Below are positions 23,849 to 32,493 of a stretch of 64,000 nucleotides of DNA, piece after piece. Every line of letters starts with the position of its first letter. Positions within the stretch are counted from its first letter, which is position 1. The stretch spans positions 1 through 64,000 of the forward strand of contig CAYFFQ010000009.1 of the NCBI GenBank assembly GCA_964342465.1. The letters run 5' to 3'. The DNA is from MGIIb-Q1 sp964342465 (GTDB lineage: Archaea > Thermoplasmatota > Poseidoniia > Poseidoniales > Thalassarchaeaceae). The translations under genes and the position numbers were made by a program. The notes beneath the pieces are model-generated. The model ran no database searches, was not told where the DNA came from, and was given only the letters and a program-made list of their open reading frames with translations.

Positions 23849-25186
23849 ATGGCGAGCAGGCGCAGTGAACAGGTGCATGATATTCTCTCCAAACACATCC
23901 TGACCGACGGCTTTGATTTCGTCGTTGACCTTGCCCGTTCCCAAGGAAGCAGGCTCTACGACAGCAGAGGTCAGCGATACATTCTCGACATGTTCTCCTG
24001 TTTCGCCTCTCTGCCTATCGGTTGGAATCATCCGAGGCTGCTTGAACTCTCTGATGAGTTGGGGCGGATTTCCGTCAACAACATCACCAACAGCGACCTC
24101 TATTCCGTGGAGATGGCAGAAGCGGTCGACACCATCGCCCGACTTTCCCGTCCAGCACATATGTCAAACATGTTCTTCGTCGCCGGTGGCGCTCTCGCCG
24201 TGGAGAACACTCTCAAGGCTGCGATGGATTGGAAACAGCAGAAGCGGGAAGAGGCAGGATTGCCTGGTGATGCAGTTTTTCCCAACCTTAGAATCGGCCA
24301 TCTAGAGGAGGCGTTTCACGGCCGGTCTGGTTACACGATGTCTCTGACCAACACCGACCCGGCCAAGACTGACCGATTCGTCAAGTTCGACTGGCCGAGA
24401 ATTCCAAATCCCAAGATCAGATTCCCCCTTGACGAGTCTGAAAAATCTCGTCTTGAAACGACTGAAAACGCCAGCATTCAGGCTCTTTACAGCGCAGCAG
24501 AGGCGAATTCCGAGGAGATCGCAGCGGTCATCGTCGAGCCGATTCAGGGCGAGGGAGGCGACAACCACTTCCGCCCAGAATATCTGCAGAGGTTGCAGAA
24601 GGCAACCCACGATATTGGAGCCCTGTTCATCGTCGACGAAGTCCAGACGGGAGTGGGAGGCACCGGCAAGATGTGGGCGTGGGAGCACTACGGCATCGAG
24701 CCGGACATGCTTGCGTTCGGAAAGAAGATGCAGGTCTGCGGAATGATGGCCAACGACAAGGTCGAGGAGAGTGATGACAATGTTTTCAGCACCAGCAGCC
24801 GAATCAATTCAACTTGGGGAGGAAATCTCGTCGACATGGTAAGAGGGGCTACAATCCTCGAAGTGATTCATGAGGAGAAACTGTTGGACAACGCCACCAA
24901 AGTGGGCGCCCATCTCATGAATGGTCTGCACGACATGGCTGGCAGGTATGATTTCATCAGCAATGTCCGAGGCCTCGGTCTATTGGCTGCATTCACCCTC
25001 CCCAACCGCACAATGAGGGACAGGTTCCGAACATTGGCTCTCGAAAAAGGGGTTCTAGCCCTGAACTCAGGATTTGACAGTATCAGACTGAGGCCTTGCA
25101 TCAACTTGACTGAGAGTGAATGTGACGAGGTGTTGGCGGTCTTCGAGGATGTCGCTCGCATCATAGAAGCCGAAGTTAATCTCTGA
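23849..25186 (+). CDS. lat: L-lysine 6-aminotransferase (LAT)
   Basis: PLP enzyme of class III moving the epsilon-amino group of lysine to 2-oxoglutarate, giving 2-aminoadipate semialdehyde. About 445 residues. It follows the actinobacterial LAT pattern: 'HILTDGFDFVVDLARSQGS', 'NMFFVAGGALAVENTLKAA', 'EEAFHGRSGYTMSLTNTDP', 'FVKFDWPRIPNP', 'VEPIQGEGGDNHFRPE', 'FIVDEVQTGVGGTGKMWA', the PLP lysine in 'MLAFGKKMQVCGMM' and 'RINSTWGGNLVDMVR'. ATG 23849 begins 'MASRRSEQVHD'. A divergent SDR-like gene follows after 9 bp. A 2-aminoadipate semialdehyde dehydrogenase is not adjacent; the ALDH at 6.5 kb is a candidate only. Confidence 0.93.
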   Translation: MASRRSEQVHDILSKHILTDGFDFVVDLARSQGSRLYDSRGQRYILDMFSCFASLPIGWNHPRLLELSDELGRISVNNITNSDLYSVEMAEAVDTIARLSRPAHMSNMFFVAGGALAVENTLKAAMDWKQQKREEAGLPGDAVFPNLRIGHLEEAFHGRSGYTMSLTNTDPAKTDRFVKFDWPRIPNPKIRFPLDESEKSRLETTENASIQALYSAAEANSEEIAAVIVEPIQGEGGDNHFRPEYLQRLQKATHDIGALFIVDEVQTGVGGTGKMWAWEHYGIEPDMLAFGKKMQVCGMMANDKVEESDDNVFSTSSRINSTWGGNLVDMVRGATILEVIHEEKLLDNATKVGAHLMNGLHDMAGRYDFISNVRGLGLLAAFTLPNRTMRDRFRTLALEKGVLALNSGFDSIRLRPCINLTESECDEVLAVFEDVARIIEAEVNL

Positions 25187-25195
25187 GGGAAATTG

Positions 25196-25870
25196 ATGCA
25201 TAGTGTGAATCTCATCGGGGCTCACACACAATTTGGTCGGCATCTAAGGCTGAGATTGGAGAGGGCAGGGGTCGTCTGTGATGATTCAACTGCATTGAAG
25301 ATTGTTTGTTGGACTTCCGGAGCGGCTGAGGATTGTGACCTCGCCATCCGGCCCACTCAAAGCGATGAATATCCAGCCACCTCTCGTTGTGAACTCGTTC
25401 TTCACGACCTCTACATTCCCGAAGGGGCGGGTGATTGGGGGCCGGATGACATCGAGAATATCCTCGCGGCCCTGCCTTCCGGTTCAGGTGTGGATGATGC
25501 GGATGAGGGGGCGGCTCGCCATTGGGTTCATGTGCGCGATGTCGTTGATGCCGTGGCTGACATGCTACCGGATATACCCGAGGGGACAATTCACGTGTGT
25601 GGTCGCCGCCCGTGGTCGCATCGGGTTCTCAGGAACGAGTTGGAGATGTTGAATAACAGAGTGGTCGCTGCAATATCCCAGACTTTTCAATTGGAAAATT
25701 TAATTCCTCTTGATATTCCCGTCCAACTCGATGAACAGATTGACCGCCCAGACCTGACCCCGCTTCACTCAGCGCTACTCCGAATCAGAGGGGAAGGTTG
25801 GCACCCTCTGACCCCACTCAGACTGGGACTGATGGAGTGTATCGCCCACAGACTCGACTCTCAGCAGTGA
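25196..25870 (+). CDS. divergent NAD-dependent epimerase/dehydratase-like protein
   Basis: About 224 residues. It keeps a trace of the SDR nucleotide loop ('NLIGAHTQFGRHLRLRLERAG') and the late-SDR segment 'RHWVHVRDVVDAVADMLPDIP...GTIHVCGRRPWS', but lacks the Tyr-x-x-x-Lys catalytic pair, so it may bind a nucleotide without classic activity. ATG 25196 starts 9 bp after the lat stop, so the two are probably an operon. A strikingly AT-rich patch, 'caattggaaaatttaattcc', lies at about 25688. Confidence 0.6.
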   Translation: MHSVNLIGAHTQFGRHLRLRLERAGVVCDDSTALKIVCWTSGAAEDCDLAIRPTQSDEYPATSRCELVLHDLYIPEGAGDWGPDDIENILAALPSGSGVDDADEGAARHWVHVRDVVDAVADMLPDIPEGTIHVCGRRPWSHRVLRNELEMLNNRVVAAISQTFQLENLIPLDIPVQLDEQIDRPDLTPLHSALLRIRGEGWHPLTPLRLGLMECIAHRLDSQQ

Positions 25871-25932
25871 AGATGCTGCCAAGATGTGAAGCACCCACCC
25901 CTCGGCTGACAGCAATTGGACTATTCGATTCT

Positions 25933-26931
25933 TCATCTTCCAAGAAGTGAAGCACCTAGGAGGGGGAGGAGCAGCGAAGCATCCCCTTCCACCACAACCT
26001 GCGGTGCATCCGCTCTGACCTTACCCCAACTCACCGCCTCCCGCAGACGGGCGCCGGACAGAGAACCATCGTACTCGGGTGCAGTGGTCACCTGTACAGC
26101 AGAATCCAATCCCCCGCGGTATTGGTTCCACCAGATGACATGGTGTTTGGATATCCCTCCCCCAACCATGAGGGCGTGAGAAAGGTCAGCGGTCCACACA
26201 AGGTCAGAAAGGTGTTGCTGGTCAGCCAACAGGTCGATGTTGAAGTCCGGTGAGCCTTGCCTGTGCATGAATAGTTGCGCCCCGACGGAACCATCGTAGA
26301 TGCCGGGGACGATTATGGGAATGCGATTCTTCGCAGCCCAATGGAGCAGACTCGATTCATCATCGATTCTCTCTCCAATGGCCCAACACAGTTCAATGGA
26401 GCCGAATCCACGCCACGGGTTATCTGGCAGAATCTCCCTTCTCTCCTTTTCAATCTCCTTCAACATCGGTAGGAGCACCTCTTCAATGATGTCACCGTAA
26501 CTGGAATTTGGTACGATGACATTGCCAAGCCGGTTCAGACCGGCTTCCCCCAGTTCAGCATCATCGAGTTCGAAGGCTCCGTGATAATACTCCTTGAAGG
26601 AGCGGGCTATGTCGTGGTCCAGTGTGCCACAGGTTGTGACCACGACGTTGAATTTCTTCTGTTTCATGGCCTCGACAAAGAACCCCCTCGTACCGGTTGC
26701 ACAGAGGCAGGCGGGGAATGACAGCCAATTGAGGCAGGTCGGTCTTCCATCTTCTTCACCAGAACTCTCCAGAGAGTGAAACATGTCATTCAGAATCTCG
26801 CGGGCGAGGGCGAGTTTTGTCGCCGTGAATCCCCCCGCTCGAGCCATCTGGTCTAGCAATTCATCGCAACTCTGCTCAGACGGGAAGCGGTAATCACGCA
26901 CTGGCAGGTCGAAGTCCCGAGGTTCCACCAT
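25933..26931 (-). CDS. dhs: deoxyhypusine synthase
   Basis: Transfers the aminobutyl group of spermidine to a lysine of aIF5A, the first step of hypusine formation. About 332 residues. Seen: 'FNVVVTTCGTLDHDIARSF', 'IPIIVPGIYDGSVGAQLFMH', 'HALMVGGGISKHHVIWWNQYRGGLDSAV' (quoted in part), 'APEYDGSLSGA', and the active-site lysine in 'AVSWGKV', followed by 'VVVEGDASLLLPLL'. ATG 26931 starts 'MVEPRDF'. The first codons and leader lie inside a 48-bp tandem repeat. Confidence 0.95.
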   Translation of the reverse strand: MVEPRDFDLPVRDYRFPSEQSCDELLDQMARAGGFTATKLALAREILNDMFHSLESSGEEDGRPTCLNWLSFPACLCATGTRGFFVEAMKQKKFNVVVTTCGTLDHDIARSFKEYYHGAFELDDAELGEAGLNRLGNVIVPNSSYGDIIEEVLLPMLKEIEKERREILPDNPWRGFGSIELCWAIGERIDDESSLLHWAAKNRIPIIVPGIYDGSVGAQLFMHRQGSPDFNIDLLADQQHLSDLVWTADLSHALMVGGGISKHHVIWWNQYRGGLDSAVQVTTAPEYDGSLSGARLREAVSWGKVRADAPQVVVEGDASLLLPLLGASLLGR

Positions 26932-27160
26932 CACCGGTCGCGAGAGGAGGGTGTGTCATGAAGGTGAGGGTTCCACCATNNNNNNNNNNNNNNNNNNNNN
27001 NNNNNNNNNNNNNNNNNNNNNNNNNNNNNNNNNNNNNNNNNNNNNNNNNNNNNNNNNNNNNNNNNNNNNNNNNNNNNNNGGAGGGTGTGTCATGAAGGTG
27101 AGGGTTCCACCATAACCGGTTGCGAGAGGAGGGTGTGTCATGAAGGTGAGGGGCCCCCCA
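26921..27160. repeat. 48-bp tandem repeat spanning the dhs start, with gap
   Basis: Copies begin with 'ggttccacc' at 26921, 26969 and, right of the gap, 27103, with a diverging copy at 27151; spacing is 48 bp on both sides. Each unit contains 'catgaaggtgagggttccac' and 'gagaggagggtgtgt'. The first unit includes the dhs ATG and first codons, so start-like sequences are repeated upstream of the gene. Confidence 0.9.
26980..27079. other. 100-N assembly gap
   Basis: Exactly 100 Ns inside the 48-bp repeat; the sequence on either side overlaps by 34 identical bases. Size is a placeholder. Confidence 0.97.
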
Positions 27161-27342
27161 TCGTGGTGAGGTGCTCAGAGTAACGCCGCGGTTTCAGGGC
27201 GGCCGCAAGTACTCGTACATCTTGGAATACACACCTGACCTCGGAGAGAGAACCACTTCCGGCCGAGAAGCATGAAATGGTAGGAGGAAACCACCCCTCA
27301 CCGACGGTTTCAAAGGGTGGGGAAAGGTGGAGAATTTCACCC
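27161..27342. other. intergenic stretch, nothing recognised
   Basis: Between the 48-bp repeat and rimK; no gene, RNA or clear signal seen. Confidence 0.5.
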
Positions 27343-28221
27343 TCAACCGACCATCTCTTCAATGTCCTTTATGACTTCGGCGGCGATGTCGATACCGGTA
27401 GCCTTCTCTATTCCTTCCAACCCAGGTGAGGAATTGACCTCCATGAGCAGTGGCCCATCATCGGACTCGATTAGGTCGACGCCTGCGAATCGCAGTCCCA
27501 ACACTTCACAGGCTTGGACACAGATTCTCTCCACATCCGGTTCCAAGGAGACCGCTTCGCCCACTCCACCCCTGTGGATATTGCTACGAAAATCGTCGCC
27601 TCTACCGGTTCGCCGCATCGTGGCGACGACCCTGCCCCCAACGACAATGGCCCTGATGTCAGACCCGTTCGCCTCGGAGATGTATTCCTGAACGATTATC
27701 GGTTGATGCAGACGGGCGAGCACATCGATGACGGATTCTGCGCTGGCTACAGTGTCGCAGCGCATCACTCCGACGCCTTGGGTTCCCTGCAGAAGTTTGA
27801 GAACCACCGGTGGGCCGCCGACATTTTTGATACAGTGATGCAGGTCACTCGCACCACGGGCGTAGGCGGTGCGAGGAATAGGGAGTTCGGAACTGGCGAA
27901 TCGCTGCAGTGACCTCAGTTTATCACGGCTTGCAGCGATTCCGTTACTGTGATTGAGAACGGGTATGCCGGCGGCTTGGAATTGCCTGAGGATGGTCAGG
28001 CCGTGCCGCGTGATGGATGCACCGATTCTCGGTACGATGCAGTCCATCTGCTGAACTATTTTCTCTCCGTTATAGAGAACAGTCGCACCGTTCTGGGAGA
28101 GGTCGATGGTGCATCTGGTGGGGTTGAGATAACTTACCCCATGACCTGCTCGGCGGGCGGCGGCGGCCAACCTCGTGGTGCTGTACAGTTCAGGTCCGCG
28201 GGTCATGATGATAATCTCCAT
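27343..28221 (-). CDS. rimK: RimK-family ATP-grasp ligase
   Basis: About 292 residues, close to bacterial RimK, which adds glutamates to ribosomal protein S6; archaeal relatives (MptN/CofF, LysX) glutamylate cofactors or LysW. Visible order: 'MTRGPELYSTTRLAAAARRAGH', 'IVPRIGASITRHGLTILRQF', 'ASRDKLRSLQRFA', the ATP loop 'VVLKLLQGTQGVGVM', 'IVQEYISEANGSDIRAIVVG', 'FRSNIHRGG' and 'LLMEVNSSPGLEGIE'. The metal-binding E-x-N is intact. ATG 28221 matches the bacterial start; ATG 28233 is possible. The very high RimK similarity suggests acquisition from bacteria. Substrate not decided. Confidence 0.9.
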   Translation of the reverse strand: MEIIIMTRGPELYSTTRLAAAARRAGHGVSYLNPTRCTIDLSQNGATVLYNGEKIVQQMDCIVPRIGASITRHGLTILRQFQAAGIPVLNHSNGIAASRDKLRSLQRFASSELPIPRTAYARGASDLHHCIKNVGGPPVVLKLLQGTQGVGVMRCDTVASAESVIDVLARLHQPIIVQEYISEANGSDIRAIVVGGRVVATMRRTGRGDDFRSNIHRGGVGEAVSLEPDVERICVQACEVLGLRFAGVDLIESDDGPLLMEVNSSPGLEGIEKATGIDIAAEVIKDIEEMVG

Positions 28222-28277
28222 CCGCCTGACCATGACCGGCTCAGATGGCGTAAGGATATGAATTGACTTCAAGCCGG

Positions 28278-30725
28278 TTATTGCTTATTCTCCAATTGGA
28301 AAATTCGATCTCTCAATTGGGCGGCCTTCTCAAATTCTAAGCGGCTGGCTGCGACCCTCATCTCCTTCCTCAACATGCGGATGAGCCGTTCATCATCGAC
28401 TTCGCCCCCACCCTGCTCTGCTGCTGTCGGGCGAACCACTCCTCCGCCACCTCTGCCATGAGCAACCACCCCGCCCACAGCAGTCCCATCATCGAGGACG
28501 GTGGCGGCAGTCGCAGCCCATGCAGGCTGACTGATGTTGGACAGGACATCCTCAAATCCGACCCATCCTTGGCCACCCAATCCGAATCTGGCGGCAAGGT
28601 CCCTCTCGTCGCGAACCTTCCCTTTCTGGCCGCCATGTCCACCGACGAAGCGTCTTCCACCTCCAGTGGCCTTTCCGGCGGTTCCGAGTATCAACTCTGA
28701 CGCCTCGACCCCCATCACCGGCAGCGGTTTGGCGATTGTTCGGGGCGTGATTCCCTGCTCTTCGTTATGCATCTCCTGCGCCGCCCGTCTGGCAACGGTT
28801 TGGGTAATCGCCGAAGCCATCGCATCACTCATGTTATCAGCATAGAGAATCACTCTGCCAGAATCGTTGCGGGAGGCTCTACCGATGGTCTGTAGCAGCG
28901 ACCTCTCATTGCGTAGGAAACCCATTCTGTCGGCATCAAAGATGGCGACCAAGGCCACCTCTGGGATGTCCAATCCCTCTCTCAACAGATTGATTCCGAC
29001 GATGACATCGATATGACCCAACCTCAGGGCTTTGATGATCTCAGAGCGCTCAATAGTATCGATTTCTGAATGCAGGTGATGTGCCTTCACCCCCATTTTC
29101 TGCAGATATTCGGAAACCTCTTCGGCGAATTTGATGGTCAGAACTGTGACGAGAGTTCTGCAACCGGATTCGATGTTGGCATTGATTTCACTCAAGAGGT
29201 CGTGGACCTGTCCCTCGGTCGGTCTCACTTCGATGGAAGGGTCGAGCAGTCCAGTAGGCCGTATCTCCATGCGAACAACACCATCTATCTGTTCGAGGGT
29301 AGTTTTCAGGGAGGGGGCTCTCTTCGGTTTCCTCACATCAGGTAGTGTCGCCCCACCACCCCCCTCCACATGCAGCAGTTCACTCGGTACGGTCTGGTCG
29401 GTCACCTCAGCGAGATGGCGAAGTTCTCTCTCACCAGGGGTGGCAGAAACATAGAGCATCTGTGGAACTAACGCTTGAAATTCCTGAATCGTCAGGGGGC
29501 GATTGTCCGCCGCGGAAGGAAGTCGGAATCCGTGTTCAATGAGAGCCTCCTTGCGGGAGCGGTCTCCAGCATACATTCCCTTCAGTTGAGGGAGCGTGAC
29601 ATGACTTTCATCCATTATCACCAGAAACCTCTCCGGTGAGCCGTGGAATTGGCGGGCACACGCTTTGAAGAAGTCAAGGAGACAGAACGGTCTCTCGCCT
29701 CGCTGACGGCCATCGAAGTGCATTGAATAGTTCTCAATCGCCTTGCAGTGGCCCGTTTCCTTGAGCATCTCAAGGTCAAATTCCGTGCGACCCTGCAACC
29801 GATGTGCCTCAATCTGCTTGCCGAGTGATTCAAGGTGGTCGCATCTTTTTCCCAATTCCTTCTCGATGCCTCTGATGGCCTCTTGGAATCTCTCAGGGGT
29901 GGTCATGAAGAACTCCTTGGGGTGGACCCAAGCCTCCTCAAGATGGTCAACAGGCTCCCACGACACCGCCTCACACACTTCGATTCTGGTCACACCGTCG
30001 AAGTCAAAACAGATTCTCAATGGGTCGTCACGACTCGGCATCCAAACATCCACCACCTCACCTCTGACTCTCAGTTCGCCACGGGTTATCTCGCCGGTGA
30101 CGCGCCGATACTGCAGTTCCACCAATTGTTTCACAAGGTCCAACGGCTCAATGCTCTGGCCGACATGGACACGGGCGTGTTGCTTGAGAAAGGTCTCTGG
30201 GGGATTGAGACCATAGATGGCTGAGACCGTGCCTACAGCTACCACATCCGGTCTTGAGACCAGAGAGGCCACGGTGGCGAATCGCTCCTGTTCGATTCGC
30301 TCATTCATCTGCAACTCCTTGTCGATGTAGAGGTCTCTTTTGGGGAGATAGGCCTCGGGTTGGTAGTAATCATAGTGACTGACGAAGTATTCGATGGCAT
30401 TGTACGGGAAAAGTGATGACATCTCCTGCCAAAGTTGTCTTGCGAGGGTCTTGTTGTGGCTCAGAATGAGCGTCGGGATGTTCAGCCTCTCGATGAGGTG
30501 AGCCATAGCGAAGGTCTTTCCCGACCCTGTGACCCCGAGAAGGACTGCTCGTTCTTGACTATTTTCCAATTGAGAAACTAATTTATCAATTGCTTGTTCT
30601 TGGTCGCCGGCCGGCCCATATTCCGAGTGGAGGCGGAACTTGGCCACCGCTGGGTCAAGCCGACTGGCAGCGGCACCGGCCAGTGCCTTGGAGAGGTCGA
30701 AAGGGTCGCTCTCGTGCCCGGCCAT
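28278..30725 (-). CDS. uvrB: excinuclease ABC subunit B
   Basis: Damage-scanning helicase of nucleotide excision repair, 815 residues versus about 670 usual. Seen: 'GDQEQAIDKLV', Walker A 'GVTGSGKTFAMAH', the beta-hairpin 'YYQPEAYLPKRDLYIDKE', 'VIMDESHVTLPQL', 'YVSATPGERE', the helicase motif 'LREGLDIPEVAL' and 'QTIGRASRN'. About 120 residues between the helicase core and the C-terminal UVR motif ('LEFEKAAQLRDRIFQLE') are Gly-rich and unusual. ATG 30725 is preferred over longer frames overlapping the next gene. uvrA and uvrC are not in the window. Bacterial-type repair genes in archaea are usually transferred. Confidence 0.96.
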   Translation of the reverse strand: MAGHESDPFDLSKALAGAAASRLDPAVAKFRLHSEYGPAGDQEQAIDKLVSQLENSQERAVLLGVTGSGKTFAMAHLIERLNIPTLILSHNKTLARQLWQEMSSLFPYNAIEYFVSHYDYYQPEAYLPKRDLYIDKELQMNERIEQERFATVASLVSRPDVVAVGTVSAIYGLNPPETFLKQHARVHVGQSIEPLDLVKQLVELQYRRVTGEITRGELRVRGEVVDVWMPSRDDPLRICFDFDGVTRIEVCEAVSWEPVDHLEEAWVHPKEFFMTTPERFQEAIRGIEKELGKRCDHLESLGKQIEAHRLQGRTEFDLEMLKETGHCKAIENYSMHFDGRQRGERPFCLLDFFKACARQFHGSPERFLVIMDESHVTLPQLKGMYAGDRSRKEALIEHGFRLPSAADNRPLTIQEFQALVPQMLYVSATPGERELRHLAEVTDQTVPSELLHVEGGGGATLPDVRKPKRAPSLKTTLEQIDGVVRMEIRPTGLLDPSIEVRPTEGQVHDLLSEINANIESGCRTLVTVLTIKFAEEVSEYLQKMGVKAHHLHSEIDTIERSEIIKALRLGHIDVIVGINLLREGLDIPEVALVAIFDADRMGFLRNERSLLQTIGRASRNDSGRVILYADNMSDAMASAITQTVARRAAQEMHNEEQGITPRTIAKPLPVMGVEASELILGTAGKATGGGRRFVGGHGGQKGKVRDERDLAARFGLGGQGWVGFEDVLSNISQPAWAATAATVLDDGTAVGGVVAHGRGGGGVVRPTAAEQGGGEVDDERLIRMLRKEMRVAASRLEFEKAAQLRDRIFQLENKQ

Positions 30726-30786
30726 GTGATGCCCCCTGATTTGGTGGTCTTTCAACTCATGTGCGTGGTGATGGTTCTTTCCTAAG

Positions 30787-31515
30787 TCAAGGGCGAAACA
30801 GGCCGCCATTGACATGGATGATGGCCCCTGTGACATAGGATGAATCATCGGAGATGAGAAATGAGATTACTGATGCGACCTCTTCAGCACCCCCCAATCT
30901 TCCCATAGGGATGGTGGCTTCCCTTTCCGCCCGACGCTCAGGACTGTCTCCGGCAACAAGATCGGTTTCAATCGTCCCAGGGGCGACCACATTGACGCGC
31001 TGTCCTTTTTCTGCCACATCGACGGCGAGTGACCTCGCCCAAGCGTGAAGAGCCCCTTTCGAGGCTGAATAGTCAGCGCCTGTGGCGGTTCCTTTGATGC
31101 CTAGTTGGCTCCCCAGTACGACAATCCTTGCATCATCCCTCAGGTGGTGGGAGAGTGCCTTCCACACGCGGAAAGCACCGGTGAAATTGACCTCGAGGGT
31201 GCGCGTCAACCCCTCTTCATCGAGTTCTCCTGCCCCAACTCTCTCATAGATGGCGTGATTGAGAATCAAGGCATCGATTCCGACCCTGACCCACGGATGT
31301 TCAGCGAGAATTCTCACCTCATCCACCTCACTGCAATCAACCTTCATCGCAACTGCATCCGAGCCGAGGGCCCTGATGTCAGAAACCACCTCCTCGGCGG
31401 ATTTTGAATCGGAATGATAGGTGATGATGAGGCGATAACCATCGCGGGCGAGCCGCTTGGCGGTGGCGGCGCCGATACCCCTGCCGCCACCAGTGATAAT
31501 AGCGAGTTTCGTCAT
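30787..31515 (-). CDS. SDR-family oxidoreductase (FabG-like)
   Basis: Classical short-chain dehydrogenase of about 242 residues. NAD(P) loop 'ITGGGRGIGAATAKRL', 'LILNHAIY' in place of NNAG, catalytic Ser in 'VVLGSQLG' and the Tyr/Lys pair 'YSASKGAL', then 'VNVVAPGTIETDL' and 'SSYVTGAIIHVNGG'. FabG-like reduction of a 3-oxoacyl compound is the family role, but many substrates are possible. Its ATG overlaps the ubiA stop by one base (TGATG), so it is the third gene of a ubiD-ubiA operon and may act on a quinone or isoprenoid precursor. Confidence 0.9.
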   Translation of the reverse strand: MTKLAIITGGGRGIGAATAKRLARDGYRLIITYHSDSKSAEEVVSDIRALGSDAVAMKVDCSEVDEVRILAEHPWVRVGIDALILNHAIYERVGAGELDEEGLTRTLEVNFTGAFRVWKALSHHLRDDARIVVLGSQLGIKGTATGADYSASKGALHAWARSLAVDVAEKGQRVNVVAPGTIETDLVAGDSPERRAEREATIPMGRLGGAEEVASVISFLISDDSSYVTGAIIHVNGGLFRP

Positions 31516-32492
31516 CAATCCATCAACCCGCTATTGGTATATTCAACCCATATCAGTGAAAAGTAGAGAATCCAACCTGTGGCTGCAGAGACATAGAACC
31601 ACAGTTTCTGAAATGACTTCATCTCATCTTCATCGAGTTCACCCTTGTTTCGTTGAATCACAAGAGCGTTCAACAGCCCAGTCAAGAAGACAGCATGAAT
31701 CCAGAATGGGAAACGGTACCACGCTCGAAAATCTCCATCAGAAAATCCATGCAGACCGGATGCCAATAATAATGCGACCCAAGTAATAGTTAAAAAGAAG
31801 GTGAGATAGTAGGTTCTTTCAACACCGAAACGAGATGGGAAAGAATTGACCCCATGCTTTCTGTCACTGTCAATATCCATACGAGCGTATTGTAAATCAA
31901 ACGCACTAATCCAAACCATGACGGAGAGAGAAATAGCAAGAATCTCGGGGTACCAAAGGAACTCGGTATGTGTCTCATGAAGTCCGGTGATGGCTGCCCA
32001 GCCGTGATAATCGGCAGTGACCGCCACCCACGCTCCAGCGGGAGCCAGTCCGAGACAGAAGCCCAACCAGAAATGACACGCCCATGTGAATCTCTTGAGA
32101 TATGGGTAAACCAGAAAGGCGAGAACTGGTAACCAAGACATCTTGAATGCCACCTCATTGAGATGCCAGGATGAGACGAGAAGCATGGCCAAGAAAATGA
32201 CAGCGATGAGCCATGCCGTGGGAAGAGACATCTTTCCGGAAGCGAGGTGCCTATCAGCAGTACGGGGGTTGGCAGCATCGATATTCCTGTCGATGATTCT
32301 ATTCAATGTCATCGCCAACCCCCTCGCACCCACAGCAGCAATTAGAATCAACAATAAGTCAATTGAATAATATGGCAGGACTTCAGGGACGCGGTATTCC
32401 CGCCAAGCGAGAGTGTATCCCATGAGAATGAAGGGGAGGGAGAAGAGAGTGTGCTCCACCTTGACGAATTCGAGGATGTCCCGCGTCTTCAT
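31515..32492 (-). CDS. ubiA: UbiA-family prenyltransferase
   Basis: About 325 residues with eight or nine membrane helices. Both Asp-rich prenyl-diphosphate motifs are present: 'NRIIDRNIDAANPRT' and 'DLQYARMDIDSDRKHGVNS'. The family attaches a polyprenyl chain to an aromatic acid in ubiquinone or menaquinone synthesis (UbiA, MenA, MqnP). ATG 32492 starts one base after the ubiD stop, which decides the start against a frame running to 32753. UbiA and UbiD together point to quinone synthesis. The TxxYxxED-type lipid (DGGGP synthase) role is less likely given the UbiD partner. Confidence 0.92.
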   Translation of the reverse strand: MKTRDILEFVKVEHTLFSLPFILMGYTLAWREYRVPEVLPYYSIDLLLILIAAVGARGLAMTLNRIIDRNIDAANPRTADRHLASGKMSLPTAWLIAVIFLAMLLVSSWHLNEVAFKMSWLPVLAFLVYPYLKRFTWACHFWLGFCLGLAPAGAWVAVTADYHGWAAITGLHETHTEFLWYPEILAISLSVMVWISAFDLQYARMDIDSDRKHGVNSFPSRFGVERTYYLTFFLTITWVALLLASGLHGFSDGDFRAWYRFPFWIHAVFLTGLLNALVIQRNKGELDEDEMKSFQKLWFYVSAATGWILYFSLIWVEYTNSGLMD

Positions 32493-32493
32493 C

